DNA from: Parachlorella kessleri
Lineage: Eukaryota; Chlorophyta; Trebouxiophyceae; Chlorellales; Chlorellaceae
Assembly (NCBI GenBank): GCA_001598975.1
Contig: BBXU01000515.1
Location: 1 to 24,803 of the forward strand
DNA: 24,803 nucleotides
Direction: 5' to 3'
The notes beneath the pieces were generated by a model that was not told the DNA's origin, searched no databases, and saw only the letters and a program-made list of their open reading frames with translations. Within the stretch, counting starts at the first letter, position 1. Each line of letters opens with the position of its first letter. Positions 1-7,224 of the stretch are shown here, in pieces. The translations under genes and the position numbers were made by a program.

Positions 1-24
1 CCCCACCACACACACACACACTCC
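1..24. repeat. Short CA microsatellite at the left edge
   Basis: A run of alternating C and A fills roughly positions 7-21 inside the pyruvate kinase intron, just upstream of the first duplicated acceptor. It could serve as a polypyrimidine-poor spacer only; no function is inferred. Confidence 0.7.
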
Positions 25-38
25 CCGGGCCCCTGCAG

Positions 39-343
39 GTCGCCAAGTACCGCCCCACCGTGCCCATCCTGACGGTGGTGCCAGTGCTTATACCCCTTGG
101 GGTATTTTTTCACAAACCCCTCGTTTTAAACCCCTGCAGGTCGCCAAGTACCGCCCCACCGTGCCCATCCTGACGGTGGTGCCGGTGCTTATGGCCCTTG
201 GGGTATTTTTCCACAAACCCCTCGTTCCAAACCGCTGCAGGTTGCCAAGTACCGCCCCACCGTGCCCATCCTGACCGTGGTGGTGCCGGTGCTAATGGCC
301 CTTGGGGTAATGTTCACAAACCCCTCCTCTAAAACCCCTGCAG
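39..343 (+). repeat. Three tandem copies of an acceptor plus partial pyruvate kinase exon
   Basis: The sequence starting gtcgccaagtaccgcccc occurs at 39, 140, 241 and 344, giving periods of 101, 101 and 103 bp. Each copy is preceded by a ctgcag or similar 3' splice site and covers about 60 bp of exon, after which it turns into an intron-like tail containing cccttggggta. Only the copy at 344 continues into the full exon. Copies at 39 and 140 have two GTG codons where the copies at 241 and 344 have three, an in-frame triplet difference, so the copies are not identical. The two leftmost copies are the most alike. Confidence 0.9.
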
Positions 344-1213
344 GTCGCCAAGTACCGCCCCACCGTGCCCATCCTGACCGTGGTGGTGCCGGTGCTCACC
401 ACAGACAACCTGACCTGGCAGTGCTCCTCCGAGGCGCCCGCGCGGCAGTGCCTGACCTCCCGCGGCCTCATACCCATCCTGGCAGAGGGCTCTGCGCGGT
501 GCGTGCCTGCCGGGGTGTCTGATGCGGGGGGTATCTGTGGGGTAGGTACCCCATTTTTCGGCATCCATGCGGATGCCCACCTGGTGGGCTTTGGGGTTAG
601 TCAGTCTGACAACGAACGCGCCCTTGCTAGTTGAGAGCTTGGTTAGTAAGGGCACTTGATGGGGTGCTTCCTGGCTCCGGCTGCCTCCAGCATTTGCTGA
701 AGCATGCGGCATTAGACAGACAGGCAGTGGTCGCGTACCAGCCAGAGTGGCCGGCATGCATGTTCTGCCAGGTACCGCGGTACTTGCAGAGGCTGTACAC
801 CCAGCGTACTGCGGTACCTGCATGGCCCTGCTGTGGCTGTCATGGTTCAGTGCATGTGGTATATTGAGGGTGGCAGGCAAAGCGCTCCGGGAGGAGGCAC
901 GGGTAGACTGGGCTGACAGAGTTCTATGAACCATGTGGTATAGCTGTGTAGCTGCCTACCTTGCTTGGCAGCCTGAGCTGTCTTGGAGTGCGCAGGCGGC
1001 TGGGAGTGAGTTTCCATTGAAGGAAGCCATGCTCAGGTGCCTCTACCGTGCGGCCCCTGGTGCAGAGCATCGGATACCGATACCACGGACGAGATCCTGC
1101 ACTCCGCCCTGGAGCACGCGCGGGACATGCGGTACTGCCAGCGTGGCGACTGCGTGGTGGCCCTGCACCGCATCGGTAATGCGTCAGTCATCAAGCTGGT
1201 AGATATCAAGTAA
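344..1213 (+). CDS. Pyruvate kinase, C-terminal end (two last exons; 5' part outside window)
   Basis: Pyruvate kinase converts phosphoenolpyruvate and ADP to pyruvate and ATP in glycolysis. Only the C-terminal (PK_C) domain, about 100 residues, is present. Exons are 344-498 and 1066-1213. The first begins after an acceptor at 342-343 and reads VAKYRPTVPILTVVVPVL, then EAPARQCL and a RGLIPILAEGSA stretch. The donor at 499 (GTGCGT) splits an Arg codon, and the acceptor at 1064-1065 restores it, giving GSARASDTDTTDEIL. The protein ends GNASVIKLVDIK and TAA. The GEAPAR and AEGSA stretches and the C-terminus are typical of plant and algal pyruvate kinases. Upstream exons with the catalytic barrel lie to the left of the window. 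Copies of the first exon's start occupy 39-343 (see repeat). Cytosolic or plastid isoform cannot be decided from this domain. Confidence 0.9.
860..925 (+). repeat. Dispersed repeat family, member 1 (left part)
   Basis: The stretch with ttgagggtggcagg and, further on, gactgggctgacag matches the left half of the repeat at 5797-5930. It lies inside the pyruvate kinase intron 499-1065. The middle is diverged and the right half is missing. Confidence 0.6.
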
Positions 1214-1269
1214 GCTGTAGGCCTGGACCTCAAGTCATTCCATGCCAGCTGTCATGGGCTGCCTGCGCA

Positions 1270-1312
1270 CAGGTAACGCCTCAGCCATCAAAGCTGGTGG
1301 GCTTTGGGTTGG
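1270..1312 (+). repeat. Degenerate copy of the pyruvate kinase C-terminal codons in the 3' UTR
   Basis: About 60 bp after the stop codon, the stretch from 1273 (ggtaacgcctcagccatcaa) repeats the last coding segment at 1173-1196 (ggtaatgcgtcagtcatcaa) with three differences. It then continues into ctggtgggctttggg, which also occurs in the preceding intron near 579-595. It is preceded by a CAG, so it again looks like an acceptor plus exon fragment. It is too diverged to be used as coding sequence. Confidence 0.65.
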
Positions 1313-1894
1313 CGTTAGTCGGCCTTTTGTCCGTCCCTTTACCTCTGGGTGTCAGGTAGTGGTGTGCCTCGGAGGCTAGCTGGTGATCCGAGTTTTGCAC
1401 GCGCGTGGGTCAGTGCTTTTCGCTGTAGCTGTTGCGCCTTCGGACACGGGGGTGTCAGTTGTCGTGGGCTTGTCGCGGCCTTCAGCCCTGTAGCTTTCCA
1501 CTACTTTGTGTCCAAGCAGGTAGGAAGCTTTTCGACCTGGCATGGTTAGGTAACCGCCGGGCAAGTCCTGGTCCTAGGCTGTTGGGAACCGGCTTGCCTT
1601 GTATGGCCCTATGCAAGGGGTGCTTTTGTGGGTCTGCTGTATTTCATTTTGGGTCGTGCCCCTGTGTGCCTGTACTCTGCCTTCCTTACTCTTCCCCTGT
1701 GTGTATGCCTCCTGGGCAGCTCCCATGCTTGGTCACGTTGGAGCAGTCAAGTGGGCCATGCTGTCTGCCTGAGCTTGGTTGTGGTCACCAGCTATGTGAG
1801 TTTCTGTGCCCAGAACTGGTTATCGGAAGTGCGTGGAAGTAAGCCTGGTGGATGAAGTGTTTTTGCCTCGCGAGTTGTTTGGCCGTGCTACTTT

Positions 1895-1899
1895 TGTAA
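1895..1899 (+). terminator. Candidate polyadenylation signal of pyruvate kinase
   Basis: TGTAA is the usual green algal nuclear polyadenylation signal. This is the first TGTAA after the stop codon at 1213 and would give a 3' UTR of about 700 nt. No transcript evidence is available. Confidence 0.45.
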
Positions 1900-2581
1900 T
1901 CCCTGCCCCTGCGACGAGCAGCCGCTCCTGCGAAACAGATATGGAAGCCTGCCGTCCTTCCAGCCGGACTTTGAAGCACACCTGCATTCTCTATAACTTC
2001 ACAATCGGCTAGCAACAGCTCCAGGCAGTCATGTTAAAGCTAAGCTGAGATGCCTTGAACTAGAAGCCACGAATGGCAAGCTGCCCGCCACATGACTACT
2101 ATACCCTTATAGCTGAGGCTATGAAAGCCTGGCATGACATCAAATCATACTCCAGGTAAGCCCCACAGCATAAAATGCGTGCAACCCTGTCAGTACATAT
2201 TACCCCAATCTCTCTTCTGTTGGCATTGCCTGCCACACAACCAACGATGACAGTGTATATGTGCACCTGCCAGCCCTCGTACAGCAGTATCATATCTCCA
2301 CTCTGTTCGCACTACCTGCCACCCTGACTTATTAGCAGCGATTGGCCTTGACACGTCCCCGCTGGCCACCCTGCAAGGACCCTACCTGCCACCATGACTA
2401 GAGGACGCGGCAGGTGATTGCCAGCTGTGTCGGCCAGCTCTGCGTCCCCTTGCAATGGCCGTGGCTGCACAATGCAGCCCAATGCACTCCAGCCGGGACA
2501 GGTGCCCAGTCACCTCGTGCTTGCGTACAGAGCTGCTGCTTAATGCCACTAGGAACGCACAGAGGCAGCTCTTGCTGGACC

Positions 2582-2586
2582 TTACA
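2582..2586 (-). terminator. Candidate polyadenylation signal of prefoldin subunit 1
   Basis: TGTAA on the minus strand, about 90 nt beyond the prefoldin stop codon. It directly follows the duplicated exon end at 2598-2640. Confidence 0.55.
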
Positions 2587-2597
2587 AGAAAGGCTTC

Positions 2598-2716
2598 GCA
2601 TCACCACATGGAGGCGATGAGCTCTCTCAGCTCAGACTGCTCAACCCCAGGAAGCCTGCGGTGCTGCCAGCTGGCATCACCGCATGGAGGCGATGAGCTC
2701 TCTCAGCTCAGACTGC
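2598..2716 (-). repeat. Duplicated 3' end of the prefoldin last exon
   Basis: The 43-bp stretch at 2674-2716, which holds the last coding residues (ELRELIASM), recurs at 2598-2640 with one mismatch, 76 bp away. The copy lies in the 3' UTR of the minus-strand gene. The copied block spans ATGCG followed by GTGATG, which resembles a donor site, so it matches the pattern of junction-centred copies seen in the other genes. Confidence 0.9.
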
Positions 2717-3533
2717 AGGCCTTCCTGGGTCTTCATCACGGCATCCCTGGCGGAGGTGAGGCGCTTGATGTCGGCATCTGCTGTTCTCAGGCTCTCCTCC
2801 AGGTGCCCCATCAGGGCTGCCTTGGGCTGCAGGAAGTACCTGCATCCCAGGGACGGCAGTTCCAGCGGTTGGCTTGAGGCGGGGTCGATTAAGTGCTTGG
2901 GTGAAGTACGCCCGGACCCAGATGCCAGGCATCTTGGTCCTGGAAGACAGGCTTCCTTACGGTGGCGAGAAGCAAAACGAGCAAAAGCCTGCACCAGGGG
3001 GCGGCAGGACAGCCACAACAGGTGCATGACCCAAGTGGCGCGGCTCCGCTAGAGCTGCACTAGTATTTACCTTTTAACATCTGGTGAGCGATGCAAACGC
3101 CACGAGCCATGGCTAGGTTGAACTGGCCACAGTCGGCACCGCCTAGGCGGCAAGGTGCAGTATACATACTAATACCCATGGGACGAGCTACTCACGCCTT
3201 GCCAACTGCTCGGTAAGTCTTGGCATCGTCGGGCAATTCATCCAACTGCGCCGCAGTGAAAGCTGCTCGCCGCAAGGATCCCTCACACGTCCGCCGCTGA
3301 GACTCAAGCTGCACACAACCAGGAGAGCACGATTTCGAAGAGCCAGCTCACAGCCATAGCCCAGATCAACTCTGAGTCCCGCTGTTGGCTGTGGCCAGCC
3401 CAGATGGACTGCAGGGTGCGGCTGAGCAGCCACTGGCCATCATCTTGTGACTTGCATTCCTAATCTTGGCTTGGTTTTCAGACCACCGCTGCCTCATCTC
3501 TCCCAGTGCCACTTGTTTGTCGTCGTCAGCCAT
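2677..3533 (-). CDS. PFDN1: Prefoldin subunit 1 (co-chaperone), three exons, 117 aa
   Basis: Prefoldin is a cytosolic hexamer that passes nascent actin and tubulin to the CCT chaperonin; subunit 1 is a beta-type coiled-coil subunit. Exons on the minus strand are 3533-3456, 3308-3196 and 2839-2677. Residues 1-26 start MADDDKQVALGEMRQR. The middle exon gives LESQRRTC, then the beta-hairpin part ELPDDAKTYRAVGKA. The last exon gives YFLQPKAAL and a second coiled coil ending LRELIASMR. The middle and last parts align without gaps to plant PFDN1 (compare the family pattern TYKxxGRxFxLxPK). The first intron starts with GC (AAT|GCAAGT); this junction keeps frame and family spacing exactly. An in-frame TAG sits two codons before the start. 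A further 3' exon is possible, since plant homologues are slightly longer. The gene is divergent from the complex I gene at 3891. Confidence 0.9.
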
Positions 3534-3890
3534 CTGCTACGGAGCACACTGGAAGCGTGGGTGTCACCCGGGCAAATCAAGTGATCAAGACTCCACTAGT
3601 GATGATGGCCTGAAAAATGCCAGTAGCTTCAAATATAACCTCAATACTCCTTACAGTACAAGTTCGATAGGTCGTCACCAAAAACCAAGGACAGAGCATG
3701 CACTTCACTTGGCGCCAGGCTGGCTCGCTCATCAAGTCTCCATCGTGCGTTGGTCAGGCTCCCGTTGTGTAGCACCTGTGTGCAGATAGTCCTGTTTTGT
3801 TTTGTTGGGTGCCTCGACAGCAAGGGTCGGGCATTGCCAGGTCCACAACCGGCTTGCGTTGATCCCTTCGGCCCTTAATAGCACACCAAC
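3534..3890. promoter_or_regulatory. Shared divergent promoter region (prefoldin / complex I subunit)
   Basis: The start codons of the minus-strand prefoldin gene and the plus-strand NDUFB2-like gene are 357 bp apart, so both promoters and both 5' UTRs must fit here. An A/T-rich patch around 3625-3640 (caaatataacc) is the only TATA-like element seen. No other motif is claimed. Confidence 0.6.
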
Positions 3891-5619
3891 ATGGCCTCCT
3901 TGGCGGCCAGGGTGGCCAAGGCTGCCGGGAGGGGCCTCTTCAGGACGCAGCAGGAGGGGCAGCTATCGCGGGCAGCGAACCAGGGCAGCAGGCAGACACG
4001 GAACTTTGCATCAGGTGAGTCTGGCAGGTCTGCTGCCAGGTTGGGTGTCTGCCATGACGTAGACTGCTGGCTCGACTCGCAGAAGAGTAGAACACTGTGC
4101 CTCAGCCTTATATTGTCTGCTGCTAGATGGTCTTTTACCGGCGTAGCTGGTTGTGGTCACCCAGTATGGGCAGAACATGGTGTGGTGTGAGCGTTTGATA
4201 AAAGTTATCGTGGTGCGGAGCAGCTATACAAGTACCGGCGCACCTGGGGTGTGCCTATCTTGGGAAGGGATAGCGTGGCTGGCAGGTTGAAGATAGCTCC
4301 CGGTCACAGCGTGTAACGTTTTGCAAGTATACTGCTCAGCGGGAAGCTGCCCGCCTGCCTGTTTGCAGACCACGGCCACCATGAGGGGGTGAGCTACCAG
4401 GGGCTGACCTTGCACAAGCCCGCCACCTGGCATGTGGTAGTGGGCAAAGGCCTGGCAGCCACTATGTGGTGCGTAAGCATAATATATAATGTGCGATGGT
4501 GGATTTTTGGGGCGGTATTGCACAGAGAGCCCTGCAAGGGGTTTGCTGTGGTGGCGGTTATGGCAGGCAGGCGGGTACATCTAACCACTTGACACGTGCT
4601 GTGGCCAGAATGACTTGGCTGCCCCCTGTGGCTCTTTACAGATCTGTAGTCGTGCTGCGCTGTGAAGCTGTGAGCAGCATGCTGTTCAGTTTCTCCCTTC
4701 AACCTGCAGCCAGGTTGTTGGAGAGTGCCCACTATAGCATTTAGTGCAGCAGGCGGTCCATGCACCCCGCGTTGTGCATCCCATGCATCCTGCCTTCAGA
4801 CGAGATACAGCTGGTTGCAAAATTGGGCGGGCGTTACAGCTCGCTCGGAGAACCGGCTGTCGGTTGAGACAGGGCTGTGTCTCTGCCCGTTCATTTGGAT
4901 TATACGGTAGTAGGAAGTGTGCAGGACAGGGTTTCTGCGGGCCCCACCACGCCTACACTCAAGTGTTCCTACTGTCCGTCTGCTCCACAGGTTTTGGGTG
5001 CTGTACCGGTTCTACCACGACTTTGATCATTTTGTGGTGAGTGAAGGAGGGCCGAGGATGTCTGAGCGCCGCGCATGCTGCACGCCTCGAACTGTGTGTG
5101 GGGCGCTCGCGGCGGTACCTAGGCGTAGGCGTCTTTGGTAGCCTTGCTGCACCAATGCCACCCCTGGCACCCCGGGGTTGGGCTTTGCCCCGATAGGGGC
5201 CATCCAGCCTGTCTTCCATGGCTCGCTGTACCTTCAGGTCCTGCTCTGCTTGCTTCCTACAGAAGGTCGCCTGGGTGCCTCGTGGGCCGCCTGCCGCCTG
5301 ACAGTAAAAATAAACATGCCTGATTTCCACTGTCCTCTTAGTAAGGGTGGCAGGGAGTGCGAACAGGGAGTGAGAGCTGGGCGGTACAAACAGGAGTGGA
5401 TGCAGAATGAGCCTGAGTTTTGCTTGAGGTTTGTGTGTGTGCAGTACGACCCTGCTGCCCACATGGAGCCTTGAGCTGAACTGGTGGCAGCCATGCTTGA
5501 TTCCCCCTCCCTCCTCCTGTGTGTGTGTGCAGTACGGGCCTGCTGCCCACATGGAGCACGAGCTTCACGAGGAGGAGCACCATAGCGAGGAGGGCGGCCA
5601 GGGCCACGGCCACCACTAG
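3891..5619 (+). CDS. NDUFB2: Mitochondrial complex I subunit, NDUFB2-like, four exons, 118 aa
   Basis: NDUFB2 is a small single-span accessory subunit of the membrane arm of NADH:ubiquinone oxidoreductase. Exons are 3891-4014, 4369-4468, 4991-5036 and 5533-5619, with phases agreeing at every junction. Residues 1-41 are basic and Ala/Ser-rich and end TRNFAS, typical of a mitochondrial presequence. Then come DHGHHEGVSYQGLTLHKP, TWHVVVGKGLAATMWFWVLY and RFYHDFDHFV. The last exon is acidic and His-rich, ending GQGHGHH. Plant NDUB2 shares the His/Gly start, a Y(K/Q)G(V/L)T(V/L)H pattern, the KGL-A-MWFW transmembrane segment and a His-rich end, though it is shorter. An in-frame TAG at 3879-3881 and a good start context (A at -3, G at +4) fix the start. 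Intron 3 holds a decoy copy of the last exon's beginning at about 5442-5470. Confidence 0.88.
5339..5430 (+). repeat. Dispersed repeat family, member 2
   Basis: Located in intron 3 of the NDUFB2-like gene. It shares agggtggcaggga at the left and ggatgcag.atgagcctg.gttttgc at the right with the copy at 5797-5930; the middle part is diverged. Confidence 0.7.
5431..5557 (+). repeat. Decoy acceptor and partial copy of the NDUFB2-like last exon
   Basis: The block with a GT run, gtgcagtacg and cctgctgcccacatggag occurs at about 5431-5470 and again at 5519-5557, where the real exon 4 starts at 5533. If the first acceptor were used, the frame would read YDPAAHMEP and then stop, removing the His-rich tail. 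The second copy is the one that yields the full C-terminus. Confidence 0.85.
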
Positions 5620-5796
5620 CTGCCCCTCCCTTGTTGTACGAGCAGCCCTTTTAGGAACTGGGAGGCTGGGGGCATCCACAGCTGGGGGGGTCTCATCTTT
5701 TAGGGGGACCTCCTGGCGGGAGCCAGGCCCAGGGTGCCCCTAGCTGGCCATCCCATGGTGGAGGCGCGCCACCAGGAGGGGGGATGCACCCGCCTT

Positions 5797-5930
5797 CATT
5801 TATTGAGGGTGGCAGGGAATGGAGCAGGGATGAGGTACTGGGAGACTGGGCTGACAGGGTTGGATGCAGAGTGAGCCTGGGTTTTGCCTGTTTTCTGAGC
5901 CAGTAATTCTCTTCTTCATTGCCCGGCCTT
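5797..5930 (+). repeat. Dispersed repeat family, longest member
   Basis: This copy shows the fullest form: ttgagggtggcaggga, gagactgggctgacaggg, ttggatgcagagtgagcctg, gttttgcctg and ctgagccagtaattctct. Its left part recurs at 860-925, left and right parts at 5339-5430, and its right end at 23836-23895. It carries no open frame and no clear terminal inverted repeat, so it looks like a short non-coding element or the remnant of one. Confidence 0.75.
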
Positions 5931-6180
5931 GCCTGCACAGAGGGCTGAGACATGGTACTACACGGTGGAGCGGCCCACGAACTGTACTAGGGAGTCCCAG
6001 GGACCGGCCAGCTAGGAGGGGTCGGGGACCTTGGGCTGTCGGTTGGGATCATCTTGTGGCGGCTTGAAACATCACAGCCACGTGCCCAGTCCTTGGTAGC
6101 CCTGTTCTTGCAGCAGAGGCACGCTGCACTGCTGGAGCAGGGTGGGCGGATGCAGGATTGTGATGGCTGCTGCGGTGCAT

Positions 6181-6280
6181 GCTCGATGGAGCGGAACGCT
6201 AGAGCCGCCTTGGTTAAGTGACAGCGGTTGGCTCGATGGAGCGGAACGCTAGAGCCGCCTTGGTTAAGTGACAGCGGTTG
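6181..6280. repeat. Perfect 50-bp tandem doublet
   Basis: Positions 6181-6230 and 6231-6280 are identical over 50 bp, beginning gctcgatggagcggaacgct. Identity implies a recent duplication or an assembly join. It lies in the 3' UTR or intergenic space after the NDUFB2-like gene. Confidence 0.95.
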
Positions 6281-6335
6281 TAGGGAGCTTGGTTGTTAGG
6301 CAGGAATCTTGCTACTGTCAAGGCAAGCAACATGT

Positions 6336-6340
6336 TGTAA
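6336..6340 (+). terminator. Candidate polyadenylation signal of the NDUFB2-like gene
   Basis: First TGTAA after the stop codon at 5619, giving a 3' UTR of about 720 nt including a dispersed repeat and the 50-bp doublet. A closer variant signal cannot be excluded. Confidence 0.4.
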
Positions 6341-7224
6341 GAAGGGTGGATGGATGCTAGTGGAGAGTGGCTAAGGGCTGGATGCTGTTTATGAAGAATG
6401 ATGCGCCAAACTAGAGCAAAGGCCTTAGCGGCTGCGCCAGGTGGTGCCAGTGGGGTCAAAGCAAACGTATTGGTGTTGCATTACAGTGCTGTTGGGTTGG
6501 GCCCTGTAGCACTTCATGTGGATCTGTCGAAGTTGGCAAGTTGTGTTTGCTTCCTGCGTCTACTGCACATCTTGCACGCCATCCCAGTCGCTAGAAGCAG
6601 GTCTGCTCCCAAGCTCACCAAGCAACCTAAGCACCCCCACACAATCCCCTACTGCTGCCCGTGAGGCACTCGAACTGTACTGCCCCAACACTGAACCACA
6701 GGGATGGAGTAGATGGCAACACTTGCAGTCATCCAGGTCTGGGCTCCTCACGGGCAGGTTTTAATGGTTGCACAGGACGCCTTACTAACGTGCGCAAGAG
6801 TGAGCTGCAACCTGCTTCAGGGATGCATACCAACTGTGCTGGTTTGGTCACCACGGGTGGGAAGGTATAGGTGCAGTATTCTCAAGTCAAGACAGAGTAA
6901 ACTGTATAATCAATACGAGACTGCGGATGCGTCATGTCTGCTGTAGATCCATCGAGGAGAAACCACGTTTTGTGGCTCAGAGGCCCATTGCGCCCTATCG
7001 AGGGTTTGTGCATTGCTTAAACCCTGAGGCCAATCCTAGGCTGTTTACCGTCGCAGTGCATGCTCTTCCTCTTCCGTTGCAGGCTTGGAGGCCAAGGGTG
7101 GCCTAGTGGTATCATAACTGTTGGTCCTCAAATTCCATCCCTGTTGGCCAGCTGGTCCGCCTGCATCCTTGACGATTTTGAGGTTTAGTGGTTGCTAACA
7201 ATCTAATATATCAGCTCTGTTACC

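Larger units (their letters stand above)
1214..2581. other. 3' UTR and convergent intergenic region
   Basis: This is the space between the end of pyruvate kinase and the end of prefoldin, which are transcribed towards each other. Open frames here are short, lack family resemblance and have no consistent splice pattern. Near 2310 and 2388 the phrase cctgccacc(c/a)tgact is repeated about 70 bp apart. No gene is supported. Confidence 0.6.
5620..7224. other. NDUFB2-like 3' UTR and intergenic region before the sigma factor
   Basis: No protein-coding gene is supported here. The stretch holds a dispersed repeat (5797-5930), a perfect 50-bp doublet (6181-6280), a TGTAA at 6336-6340, a 12-bp inverted repeat (6655-6666 with 6746-6757, ctgcccgtgagg and its complement) and a tRNA-like A-box at about 7099-7110. 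The last few hundred bases must include the sigma factor promoter and 5' UTR; no TATA box is obvious. Confidence 0.6.

Noticed and set aside
1628..1855. Hydrophobic 75-codon plus-strand open frame
   Set aside because: Leu/Val/Cys richness follows from the T-rich 3' UTR of pyruvate kinase; there is no family match and no start context.
4959..5552. Minus-strand 197-codon open frame
   Set aside because: It is antisense to NDUFB2-like exons 3-4 and crosses the dispersed repeat; it shows no family resemblance.
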